From Flavobacterium sp. (GTDB taxonomy: Bacteria > Bacteroidota > Bacteroidia > Flavobacteriales > Flavobacteriaceae): a stretch of DNA of 8,106 nt. Under the pieces are notes generated by a model. It was not told the DNA's origin. It did not search any database and was given only the letters and a program-made list of their open reading frames with translations. The DNA lies in contig JASLHL010000310.1 of the NCBI GenBank assembly GCA_030152225.1, positions 1-8,106 of the forward strand, given 5' to 3'. Position numbers and translations under genes: made by a program. Positions 1 through 7,121 of this stretch are shown piece after piece; the first letter of the stretch is position 1, and the number at the start of each line of letters is the position of its first letter.

Positions 1-821
1 GAAGAAAAGAAGAAATTGTAATAAAGGAACTAATACAATCAAATGGAGAAACCCTTTCAACGGATGGAGTTATTGGAGTTACAGTAGGAAGTATTCTAGG
101 AACAGAAGCTCAACAAGCTGTTGTAAAGCCGTTTAAATTGACTTTGAATGCAGAAAGCGTTACAACCAACCATATCAAAAATGGAACTTTATTGTTGGAA
201 GATTTTGCAAAAGGAGTTGCAAATACGGTATTAGCCACTAATGCTGTAGGAGAACCTTATTGGATGGATCAAACAGACATGACGGTTGCAGTTAATGTAG
301 GTAATGGACTTTCCAAGTCAGTTGACCAACTTCAATTAGGTGGTTTGCTTACGCAACCTACAGCTATAACGGTATCGGCTACTAACCATTTAGCGATTAA
401 AAATGTGACTAAAGGTACGGGAACAATAGTGGATCAAATTGTTGTTATGGATTCGGATGGAGTATTAAAACAAGTCAATGCTGCGATGCCACGCTATTTT
501 TATATGCCTGCGGCTACTATTCCTTCTCATGATGATTTAACAGGGCTTGCATTAACAGGAACAAGAGAAGTAAATCTGTATGAAGTTTATAAAAATCAAT
601 ATGGATTTACAAATACAGCTACGCAAGTGCGCAGTAATCCAACTTCTACTTTGCCCGTATATGCAGCAAGTGAACTCGATTATTTTGTTACATATTATGA
701 TAATACAGTATTTACAAATGTAACTTTAAGTAGTTCAGGTGTTTTACAATACCAAGTAAGAAGTAATTCAGAAATTACAGCCAACACGTATATGAATATT
801 GTGTTTAAGGTAAAAGAATAA
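1..821 (+). CDS. C-terminal part of a large secreted repeat/adhesin-like protein (5' end outside window)
   Basis: The frame is open from base 3 to the TAA at 819-821, giving 272 residues with no start inside the window. A TTG at 138 is simply an in-frame Leu codon, so the gene starts upstream. The sequence is Thr/Ser/Asn/Val rich and cysteine-free, as in extracellular beta-rich proteins. In window residues 93-120 there is a 'GNGLSKS...LQLGG...PTAITVSATNHLAI' stretch typical of long Bacteroidota surface proteins. The last ~110 residues form a separate terminal module containing MPRYFYMP, LPVYAASELDYFVTYYDN and SSSGVLQYQV, ending in NIVFKVKE. I recognise this ending as recurring in flavobacterial surface proteins but know no assigned function. 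No T9SS type A or type B signal is visible at the C-terminus. The next gene starts 3 bp after the stop, implying co-transcription and probably translational coupling. The incomplete gene at 7164 carries the matching kind of N-terminus, so the two may be paralogues (inference). Confidence 0.8.
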   Translation, partial: RKEEIVIKELIQSNGETLSTDGVIGVTVGSILGTEAQQAVVKPFKLTLNAESVTTNHIKNGTLLLEDFAKGVANTVLATNAVGEPYWMDQTDMTVAVNVGNGLSKSVDQLQLGGLLTQPTAITVSATNHLAIKNVTKGTGTIVDQIVVMDSDGVLKQVNAAMPRYFYMPAATIPSHDDLTGLALTGTREVNLYEVYKNQYGFTNTATQVRSNPTSTLPVYAASELDYFVTYYDNTVFTNVTLSSSGVLQYQVRSNSEITANTYMNIVFKVKE

Positions 822-824
822 AAG

Positions 825-2381
825 ATGAAAAGAAGTAATAGAACAAATAAAAATAGTGTATCGCTACAACTCATGTTATTTGCCATCGGATTTTTATACA
901 GTGGAATTCAGGTATATGGGCAGCGAATAGAGCGATTTCCCTATGAGGTGTCTTTAACTAATGGAAAGCCTCGTGAGATAGTAACTCATGCAACACAATT
1001 CACTCCTATTTTTAATTCAAAAGGGGTAACCTTAACCAATGGTAAAACCCAATTTAGTGGTATTGCTATTGATCACTTGCAATTTAAATCTAATAATGGA
1101 CTGACGATTGAATTTGAATATTTAATGTATGATGGTCAACAGTTTGAAGGTAAATATGGCGATGGAATCAGTTTCTTTTTGTACGACGGAAGTAAAACTT
1201 TTAGTATAGGTGCCAATGGTGCGAGTATGGGGTATGCCTATAATAGATCTACCGTTAGTGGGAATGTTAGACCAGGATTGGATGGGGCTTACTTAGGAAT
1301 TGGTATAGATAACTATGGGAATTTTAAGAATAGAATGTGGACGACCACAGGAGATCGTATGAATGGTATAGTATCAACGAGTCCGATTAATCCTACTTAT
1401 CCTATGAGTCATATTACAATTAGAGGAGCCATGCACAATGAAGGATTAGCAGGTTATGGAAATAGAGGATTGCGTTATTCTGGTTATCCTGTATTATTTA
1501 CAACCTCCACCATAGGCGGACGAAGTGTGAAAATTAACAGTGAAGGAAGATATGAATTAGTTAATTCAACAGCAAATACTAGTTTTTATGTTCGACCAGC
1601 AGGAGAATCAACACAAGTAGGCGATGCGAACTACCGAAAAGTGATTGTTAAGCTGGTTCCTGGGCAGTATGGCAATATGGTTGTTACGGTGCAAATTCAA
1701 CATGGAAATACAGTATCCACTATAGTAGATCAGTATACCTATCCTCAATATCTGATGTACTATGAAAATGTCAATAGTACCGGTGCTAATTCAGCAAATG
1801 AAACGCAAACTATGGGACCAGAACAACTCGTTTTATTGGGAAGTATGGTACCCGAAACCTTTAAAATTGGATTTGCTGCTTCAACAGGAGCTGCCTCTCA
1901 AGTACAAGTTATTAGAAATATAAAAGTGAGTTTGCCTTTTTTCCCTCAAACTAAAGAGTTTCTCTTAGAAGGATGTAGTACAACAAGAGCATTTACATTT
2001 AATCCTTTTGAAAAGGCTGTATTCTATAAAGGAAAAATAGGACAAAATACTACGCCAGTTGGCGGTAATGATGCTAGTTTTATTGACTTTTCAACGTTTC
2101 GATTTGAAGATCAGGAAGGAAATGCAATTAGTACAGCTACTCGTTACGAGCAGGCAGGTGTTGGGGTATGGGAGTTCAATACAACCACAGGATATGTTAC
2201 CTTAAAACCTGAACCTGGTTATCTTGGCAAAGCAACTATTTACTATTCGGTTAAAGGTGTAGGAACAGATGGAGGTCCATTTGATCAAGAAATTTACCGT
2301 TCTGGAGTGACAAAGATTGAAATAAATATTCAAAAATGTAACCCTAAAAAAGCGAGAATTAATCCCTTTCTAAGTAGGTAG
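825..2381 (+). CDS. Secreted L-type-lectin-like protein with C-terminal CshA-like beta module
   Basis: This 518-residue exported protein has a long Sec signal peptide (about residues 1-33, basic n-region, hydrophobic core 15-31, ending VYGQ). The start at 825 is preferred over the ATG at 873 because the shorter form loses all basic residues of the n-region. Residues ~35-370 look like an L-type (legume-type) lectin beta-sandwich: YGDGISFFLYDG at 111-122, GASMGYAY at 132-139, LGIGIDNYGNF at 157-167, and the closing strand FKIGFAASTGA...VIRNIKVS at 346-369. In this fold the Asp of the DGISFFL strand and the DxxGNF loop sit near the metal/sugar site, so binding to glycans or glycoconjugates is likely but unproven. 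Residues ~384-505 resemble a CshA-type fibril repeat (VWEFNTTTGYVTLKPEPGYLGKATIYYSV at 448-476, shown here with its key positions). C384 and C505 flank this module and could form a disulfide. The protein ends KKARINPFLSR, without a recognisable T9SS signal. Confidence 0.8.
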   Translation: MKRSNRTNKNSVSLQLMLFAIGFLYSGIQVYGQRIERFPYEVSLTNGKPREIVTHATQFTPIFNSKGVTLTNGKTQFSGIAIDHLQFKSNNGLTIEFEYLMYDGQQFEGKYGDGISFFLYDGSKTFSIGANGASMGYAYNRSTVSGNVRPGLDGAYLGIGIDNYGNFKNRMWTTTGDRMNGIVSTSPINPTYPMSHITIRGAMHNEGLAGYGNRGLRYSGYPVLFTTSTIGGRSVKINSEGRYELVNSTANTSFYVRPAGESTQVGDANYRKVIVKLVPGQYGNMVVTVQIQHGNTVSTIVDQYTYPQYLMYYENVNSTGANSANETQTMGPEQLVLLGSMVPETFKIGFAASTGAASQVQVIRNIKVSLPFFPQTKEFLLEGCSTTRAFTFNPFEKAVFYKGKIGQNTTPVGGNDASFIDFSTFRFEDQEGNAISTATRYEQAGVGVWEFNTTTGYVTLKPEPGYLGKATIYYSVKGVGTDGGPFDQEIYRSGVTKIEINIQKCNPKKARINPFLSR

Positions 2382-2446
2382 ATTTTTTTTAAAATGAGGG
2401 TTAATGCAATTTTTTTTAGCTGGTTTCATCCTTTAAAAATAAAAGT
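2382..2446 (+). other. Short intergenic spacer with two T8 tracts
   Basis: This 65-bp spacer is the largest gap inside the putative operon. It holds two runs of eight T (2383-2390 and 2410-2417) spaced 27 bp apart, then an A-rich leader before the ATG at 2447. I see no convincing terminator hairpin and no TAnnTTTG promoter motif, so read-through from the lectin gene is the simplest reading. Confidence 0.5.
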
Positions 2447-3748
2447 ATGATAAAGAAAACAATATATATAGTAGTAGTAAGTTGTAGTACACTAAGCTAT
2501 AGCCAAGAGCCAATTCCAGTTGTTAATTCAGGTGAACTATCTGTTTCCTCTTTGGGCTTGTTATCCATAGAAGGCAACTTTGAAAATGAGCAATCTGGGG
2601 AGGTAACCAATGATGGGACAGTGATTTATTATGATGATTTTGCTAATGATGGCGCTTATGGAACAACGATCAACAACAAGACTTCGATGACGATCTTTAC
2701 GATCGGAGGTGTGGCTTCCAAAGCTAAGCAAATAACAGGAAATCAAATCGCTTCGTTTTACGATGTTATTTTTGATAGTTCGGTGCCTGTGATGGCCTTT
2801 GATTTAAAAAATAATATCGATGCTGCTGGTGTGGTAGATTTCCAAAACGGTATTGTGGTGGTTGATTCTACATTCAATCCAGTTACACAGGTCTCTCACG
2901 GCATGTTTACCTTCCAAAAGGGAGCAAAAGCTCAGTCGATGAACAATAGCTCCCATATTCAAGGTGCTGTGGAAAAGATAGGAAATGAATCGTTTGTCTA
3001 TCCAGTTGGAGATCAAGGAAAATACCGCTATGCGCGTATTTCTGCTCCCAAAAATACTAAAGATGTTTTTATGGGACAATATAGCTATGGTGATGATGCC
3101 TTTTTTGCCTCACATGTGGATAAAGCAGGAGTGATTAAAAGCATTAATGACAAAGAGTATTGGGTGATTGACAAAGGAAATAACCAAGAAAGTGATGTAT
3201 TGTTGACTTTGAGTTGGGATGAATCCACAACCTCACCAGCGGTCTTAAGTACTCCTGAAGAAGATTTGCACATTGTTCGCTGGGATGCCAAACAACAACT
3301 TTGGGTAGATGAAGGGGGAGTAGTGGATATGTCAACCAAAGAGGTGACAACTATTGGTACGGTCAAAGGCTATGGAATTTTTACCCTAGCTACTGTAAAA
3401 AAGGATTGGATTTTAGATGGTGATATCGTAATCTACAACTTAGTAACGCCTGATGGCGATGGTAAAAACGATTATTTTATTATTGATAACATCAAGAATT
3501 ATCCCAACAATAAGGTAGAAATCTTCAACCGTTGGGGATCGCGCGTGTATGAAACCCGTGGTTATGATCCACAGGGGGACGGAAGCAGTAATGTTTTCCG
3601 TGGCTATTCTGAAGGAAAAGCAACCATTGATAAGGGAAGTAAACTTCCAAGTGGTACGTACTATTACGTCATTACTTATGAATACACAGATGATAATGGA
3701 AGTCGCATGATCAAAAAAGCGGCAAACCTTCACTTGGAGAATAATTAA
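2447..3748 (+). CDS. Secreted protein with gliding-motility-type CHU_C C-terminal domain (type B T9SS substrate)
   Basis: This 433-residue protein has a short signal peptide (about 1-20, ending LSYSQ) followed by a beta-rich, cysteine-free region. That region contains a FVYPVGDQGKYRYARIS segment (183-199), a recurring element in Bacteroidota surface proteins. Residues ~326-430 form the gliding-motility-associated C-terminal domain (TIGR04131/CHU_C class): TPDGDGKNDYF at 334-344, VEIFNRWGSRVYE at 357-369 and LPSGTYYYVITY at 400-411, ending KKAANLHLENN. In the family this domain is the type B sorting signal of the type IX secretion system, and such substrates usually depend on an adjacent PorP/SprF protein, which here follows after 11 bp. 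The protein is therefore probably exported across the outer membrane and held at the cell surface. At 433 residues it is far smaller than giant adhesins such as SprB, so it is more plausibly a base or adaptor subunit than the long adhesin itself (inference). It is the only recognisable T9SS substrate in the operon. Confidence 0.88.
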   Translation: MIKKTIYIVVVSCSTLSYSQEPIPVVNSGELSVSSLGLLSIEGNFENEQSGEVTNDGTVIYYDDFANDGAYGTTINNKTSMTIFTIGGVASKAKQITGNQIASFYDVIFDSSVPVMAFDLKNNIDAAGVVDFQNGIVVVDSTFNPVTQVSHGMFTFQKGAKAQSMNNSSHIQGAVEKIGNESFVYPVGDQGKYRYARISAPKNTKDVFMGQYSYGDDAFFASHVDKAGVIKSINDKEYWVIDKGNNQESDVLLTLSWDESTTSPAVLSTPEEDLHIVRWDAKQQLWVDEGGVVDMSTKEVTTIGTVKGYGIFTLATVKKDWILDGDIVIYNLVTPDGDGKNDYFIIDNIKNYPNNKVEIFNRWGSRVYETRGYDPQGDGSSNVFRGYSEGKATIDKGSKLPSGTYYYVITYEYTDDNGSRMIKKAANLHLENN

Positions 3749-3759
3749 AAGAGCTAGTA

Positions 3760-4692
3760 ATGACAAGAAAAAGAAGAATATACGTAATTGTTAATGCAAT
3801 CTTAGGTTTGATTTTCGCTCCTACAGCATTTGCACAACAAGATCCTCAGTATACGCAATACATGTATAATCCAGCGGTAATCAACCCTGCTTATGCGGGT
3901 AGTGTGAGTAATTTGCAGATTTTTGGACTTTACCGCACCCAGTGGGTTGGGTTAGAAGGAGCCCCGAAAACGGCTCATCTATCGGTTACCACTCCATTAA
4001 CAGACAATGGTTTGGGATTAGGCGTTCACTTTAAAAATGACCATCTCGGAGTCATGGATGAAAATAGCCTATCAATCGATTTGGCGTATACGGTAAATCT
4101 GAACTACCACTACAAGCTGGCCTTCGGATTAAAAGGAGGAGGAACCCTTTTGGATGTGGACTACAATAAGCTCCATATTTACGATGGAACGGATCCTATT
4201 GCTCAAGACAACATCAAAAATAAATTCTCGGGAAACATAGGAGCAGGAGTTTATTTGTACTCAGATAAGGCCTATGTGGGCTTATCCGCTCCGATGATTT
4301 TGTCAAGTAATGTCTACAACGACAACGATTACAAAGTGATGAAAGAGAAAACTCATTTTTACTTGATGGGAGGGTATGTATTTGATATCAATCCTGATAT
4401 TCAATTCAAACCTGCCGCCTTAGCGAAAGTAATAACGGGTTCTCCCTTGCAGGTCGATCTTACAGCGAACTTTTTGTTTTACAACAAATTTACGGTAGGA
4501 GCTGCTTACCGTTGGGATGCCTCTGTTAGTGGATTAGCAGGGTTCCAAATTACCGAAGGTTTGTTTATTGGCTATACCTATGATGCGGACACTAGTAAGT
4601 TAGCGAAGTATCATTCAGGCTCCCATGAGATCTTTATGAAATTTGAATTATTTAGTAACAACAGAAGAAAAGTCGCTCCTCGATTTTTCTAA
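3760..4692 (+). CDS. PorP/SprF family type IX secretion system outer-membrane protein
   Basis: This 310-residue protein has a signal peptide (about 1-25, ending TAFA before QQD) and the full signature of the PorP/SprF family. The N-terminal QYTQYMYNPAVINPAYAGS (30-48) is followed by RTQWVGLEGAPKT (59-71). Alternating beta strands of a small outer-membrane barrel run through the centre, including FKPAALAKVI (216-225), and the ending is APRFF. The length matches the family's usual ~300 residues. Family members are outer-membrane barrels, and SprF is required for secretion of the type B substrate SprB in Flavobacterium johnsoniae. Lying directly between a CHU_C protein and a PorE-like OmpA protein, this copy is probably a substrate-specific paralogue dedicated to the 2447-3748 product rather than the core PorP of the secretion machine; the core por/gld genes are not in the window. 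The start is supported by the signal peptide, an A-rich leader and an 11-bp gap from the preceding stop. Confidence 0.93.
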   Translation: MTRKRRIYVIVNAILGLIFAPTAFAQQDPQYTQYMYNPAVINPAYAGSVSNLQIFGLYRTQWVGLEGAPKTAHLSVTTPLTDNGLGLGVHFKNDHLGVMDENSLSIDLAYTVNLNYHYKLAFGLKGGGTLLDVDYNKLHIYDGTDPIAQDNIKNKFSGNIGAGVYLYSDKAYVGLSAPMILSSNVYNDNDYKVMKEKTHFYLMGGYVFDINPDIQFKPAALAKVITGSPLQVDLTANFLFYNKFTVGAAYRWDASVSGLAGFQITEGLFIGYTYDADTSKLAKYHSGSHEIFMKFELFSNNRRKVAPRFF

Positions 4693-4704
4693 AAACACAA
4701 CTAT

Positions 4705-6669
4705 ATGGTTAGAAAAACGAAATACCTTAGCCTATTGGTTTGTTTTTTACTGACAAGTCTGCTTAGTTTTGGACAGTCGAGAAAAGAAAAAAAAGCAGAC
4801 CGAAATTTTGATACCTATGCGTATGTGGATGCCATTCAAATGTATGAAAATATGGCTGAACAAGGGTATATCAATACTTCTATTCTGAGTAAATTAGGTG
4901 ATTCATATTACTTTAATGCTAAGTTCGTCGAAGCAAATAAATGGTACGAACAGCTGATAGAAGGAAGTTATGAAGACAAGGATTTAACAACTTTAAATAA
5001 GGAGTACTATTATCGCTATGCACAAACGCTCAAAGCAGTGGATCAACCCCAAAAAGCAGATGCAATCTTGGAAGAGTTTGCCACGCTAGCAGCGAATGAT
5101 TCGCGGGCACAACTTTTTATAACGAATAGCGAATTAGTTGAAAAAACATTGCCTTCCTCTCGTTTTACTTTGTCGAATTTATCGTGTAATAGTGAATATT
5201 CAGATTACGGAGCAACATTGCTAGGTAATCAGTTGATTTTTACTTCTTCTCGCGTGAATGATCAAATGAAAAACAAAATTCACAATTGGACGAATCAAGC
5301 TTATACTAAACTCTACACAACTACAATTGGTGTGGATGGTGGTTTCGGAGAACCTGTTCTTTTTGCCAAAGAAATTGCCTCTAAAGAACTCAATATGGGA
5401 ACTGCTATTTTTACCAAAGATGGAAAGACAATGTATTTTACCAGTAATAATGGTTCCATACGCGGAGGCAAACGCGCGCAGTATAATAAAGAAGAATCTT
5501 CAGTACTTAAAATCTATGTATCCCATCAGCAACCTGATGGAAGTTGGGGGGGAGCTGAATCCTTAGCTTTCAATTTAGAGGATTACAATACCGCTCATCC
5601 TGCTTTGACACCAGATGAAAAGTGGATGTATTTTGTTTCCGATCGCCAAGGAAGTTTAGGGCAATCCGATTTATTTCGTGTAAGTCGTTTTGAAGATGGT
5701 CATTTTGGACCAGTTGAACATCTAGGTGATAAGGTTAATACAGCAGGTCGTGAAACTTTTCCCTTTATTTCTTCCGATTATACGTTATACTTTTCTAGCG
5801 ATGGACATCCGGGTTTTGGGGGATTGGACGTATTTAAAGTTAAAATTCAACGCGATGGGCAATTGGGAGTTCCTGTGAATTTAGGTCCTGATATCAACAG
5901 TGCTTTTGACGACTTTGGTCTATATATCGATTCGGCTACGAAGAAGGGATTTATTACCTCAAATAAACCTGGGGGACATGGAGGAGATGATCTTTACCTC
6001 TTTATAGAACAAGCCTGTACACAACTTGTCGATGGTTTGATTTCCAACCAAGAAGGAGGAGAATACTTAGATCAAGTGGTCATTGGTTTTTACGATGCAA
6101 TGAATAAGAAAGTAGCCGAAATACAATCCGATAGTCAGGGGTATTTTAGTTTTGATCAGCTCGCTTGTGGTCGTGAGTATCTCGTTCGCGCTAGTAAAAA
6201 AGGATATTTGACCAAAGAGATGCGTATCCATACAAATCGCGAGGTCAAAGAGCGTTTGTATATTACATTAGAATCTGATGGAACGCGTATTGGACAAGGA
6301 GATGATTTGTTTGACAAATTAAAATTATCGCCAATTTATTTTGATTTTGATAAGTCAACGATAAGACCTGATGCGCAAATAGAGCTGATGAAAGTGGTAG
6401 AAGTGATGAAACAACACCCGAGCTTGGTTGTTGATATTCGCTCTCATACTGATAGCCGAGGTAATGATCGTTATAATAGACAGTTGTCTGACCGTCGTGC
6501 AAAAGCGACCATGCAATGGATGATTAGCAAGGGTATTGCAGCCGATCGCTTAACTGGAAAAGGCTATGGAGAAAGTCAGTTGCTAAACAAGTGTAGCAAG
6601 GGTATTCCTTGTTCAGAGGAAGAGCATCAAGTAAATAGACGAAGTGAATTTATTATTCTGAATTTATAA
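4705..6669 (+). CDS. PorE-like OmpA family protein: TPR, PD40 propeller, carboxypeptidase-regulatory-like and OmpA domains
   Basis: This 654-residue protein has a signal peptide (about 1-23, ending LLSFG/Q). The Cys at 13 is not in a proper lipobox, so it is probably not a lipoprotein. Domain order: TPR helices ~30-147; a PD40/WD40-like propeller ~155-435 with blades marked by QLIFTSSR (176-183), TMYFTSNNG (242-250), WMYFVSDRQG (307-316), LYFSSDGHPGFGGLDVF (361-377) and FITSNKPGGHGGDDLYLF (416-433); a carboxypeptidase-regulatory-like beta sandwich ~440-523; and an OmpA C-terminal domain ~540-654. The OmpA domain keeps YFDFDKSTIRP (545-555), HTDSRG (581-586) and NRQLSDRRA (591-599). D583 and R598 correspond to the pair that binds diaminopimelate in peptidoglycan, and C630/C636 could form a disulfide. 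This is the architecture of PorE, which links T9SS PorP to the cell wall. With the neighbouring PorP/SprF protein it probably forms the periplasmic anchor of the surface assembly. It lies 12 bp after the previous stop and is the last gene before the terminator. Confidence 0.92.
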   Translation: MVRKTKYLSLLVCFLLTSLLSFGQSRKEKKADRNFDTYAYVDAIQMYENMAEQGYINTSILSKLGDSYYFNAKFVEANKWYEQLIEGSYEDKDLTTLNKEYYYRYAQTLKAVDQPQKADAILEEFATLAANDSRAQLFITNSELVEKTLPSSRFTLSNLSCNSEYSDYGATLLGNQLIFTSSRVNDQMKNKIHNWTNQAYTKLYTTTIGVDGGFGEPVLFAKEIASKELNMGTAIFTKDGKTMYFTSNNGSIRGGKRAQYNKEESSVLKIYVSHQQPDGSWGGAESLAFNLEDYNTAHPALTPDEKWMYFVSDRQGSLGQSDLFRVSRFEDGHFGPVEHLGDKVNTAGRETFPFISSDYTLYFSSDGHPGFGGLDVFKVKIQRDGQLGVPVNLGPDINSAFDDFGLYIDSATKKGFITSNKPGGHGGDDLYLFIEQACTQLVDGLISNQEGGEYLDQVVIGFYDAMNKKVAEIQSDSQGYFSFDQLACGREYLVRASKKGYLTKEMRIHTNREVKERLYITLESDGTRIGQGDDLFDKLKLSPIYFDFDKSTIRPDAQIELMKVVEVMKQHPSLVVDIRSHTDSRGNDRYNRQLSDRRAKATMQWMISKGIAADRLTGKGYGESQLLNKCSKGIPCSEEEHQVNRRSEFIILNL

Positions 6670-6697
6670 AGGAAATGATCCTGCTTTTTTATAATTC

Positions 6698-6714
6698 TTT
6701 ACTATAACAGTAAA
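6698..6714 (+). other. Small stem-loop after the OmpA gene
   Basis: TTTACT (6698-6703) pairs perfectly with AGTAAA (6709-6714) around a 5-nt loop. The stem is AT-rich and lacks a following T tract, so it is not a terminator by itself. It may protect the 3' end of the transcript or be chance. Confidence 0.25.
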
Positions 6715-6736
6715 TAGGAGCTAGTGATTTTCATCT

Positions 6737-6766
6737 AAAGAGGTTGTTTAAGCAACCTCTTTTTTT
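6737..6766 (+). terminator. Rho-independent terminator of the five-gene operon
   Basis: A perfect 10-bp stem (AAAGAGGTTG at 6737-6746 with CAACCTCTTT at 6753-6762) encloses a 6-nt loop and runs into a seven-T tract (6760-6766). It lies 67 bp after the OmpA gene stop and is the only strong terminator I see in the window, which supports treating 1-6669 as one transcription unit separate from the gene at 7164. Confidence 0.88.
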
Positions 6767-7113
6767 ATGGCAATTCTTTTTTATTATATGCATGCATATG
6801 AGTTGATTTTGCATTTTCTAACACAAGGGACTATTGGTTGAGAATCTTTTATTTTTATATCTAGCTGACGTTTTTTTTTGTCTACTCGTTTTGAGATTAT
6901 TTGAAGTTAAAATTAAACGTGTTTTTTGATTAATTCGACGAGAGTAGGGATGGTTTCCGTAAAGATGATTATATGCGAATAATAGTGTTAATTTAGATTA
7001 TGATTTATTTGTGAAATTATAGTAAATTTTATGAGTTATATTCCTTTTGTGTCCTTTTTATTGTTGTTATTTGTAATAATTAATACTTATTATTAAATTT
7101 TACATAATGGTTG
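6767..7113. other. AT-rich gene-free intergenic stretch
   Basis: I find no convincing coding region, tRNA or other RNA gene here on either strand. The stretch is very AT-rich with T runs (for example around 6870-6880). It holds a 14-bp palindrome at 6786-6799. An 11-mer, TTTTATGAGTT, at 7027-7037 recurs at 7132-7142 just before the next gene. It probably serves as the upstream regulatory region of the gene at 7164. Confidence 0.5.
6786..6799. repeat. 14-bp perfect palindrome
   Basis: ATATGCATGCATAT is a perfect inverted repeat with no spacer, lying about 20 bp beyond the terminator. It has the symmetry of a dimeric regulator site, but it is about 370 bp from the next start codon and no cognate regulator is visible. 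Confidence 0.4.
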
Positions 7114-7121
7114 TAAGTTTG
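7114..7121 (+). promoter_or_regulatory. Candidate Bacteroidota -7 promoter element (TAnnTTTG)
   Basis: TAAGTTTG matches the TAnnTTTG -7 consensus of Bacteroidota housekeeping promoters exactly. It lies 42 bp before the ATG at 7164, which would give a 5' leader of roughly 35 nt. The usual upstream TTTG (-33) element is not clearly present at the expected spacing; only AT-rich sequence lies there. This could mean weak or activator-dependent expression, or that the match is chance. Confidence 0.5.

Noticed and set aside
138..821. Complete 227-residue gene starting at TTG 138
   Set aside because: The frame is open back to base 3 with the same composition and no signal peptide at 138; the fragment is the end of a longer gene.
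695..886. Minus-strand 63-residue reading frame rich in Leu/Phe
   Set aside because: It lies antisense across the junction of two well-supported genes; its hydrophobic look comes from complementing AT-rich codons.
3751..3758. GAGCTAGT shared with 6718-6725
   Set aside because: An 8-mer occurring twice in 8 kb with no common context is best explained by chance.
2561..3766. Several minus-strand reading frames (2561-2746, 2804-3079, 3085-3366, 3144-3350, 3440-3766)
   Set aside because: All are antisense to the CHU_C gene, which has a signal peptide and a recognisable domain; none of their products shows a domain or signal.
5327..5566. Plus-strand 79-residue frame inside the OmpA gene
   Set aside because: It is a shifted frame within the conserved propeller region and has no independent support.
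6263..6502. Minus-strand 79-residue frame
   Set aside because: It is antisense to the conserved OmpA domain, whose motifs are intact on the + strand.
6671..6690. Possible terminator just after the OmpA gene (AGGA...TCCT followed by T6)
   Set aside because: The stem is only 4 bp; the 10-bp hairpin at 6737-6766 is far stronger.
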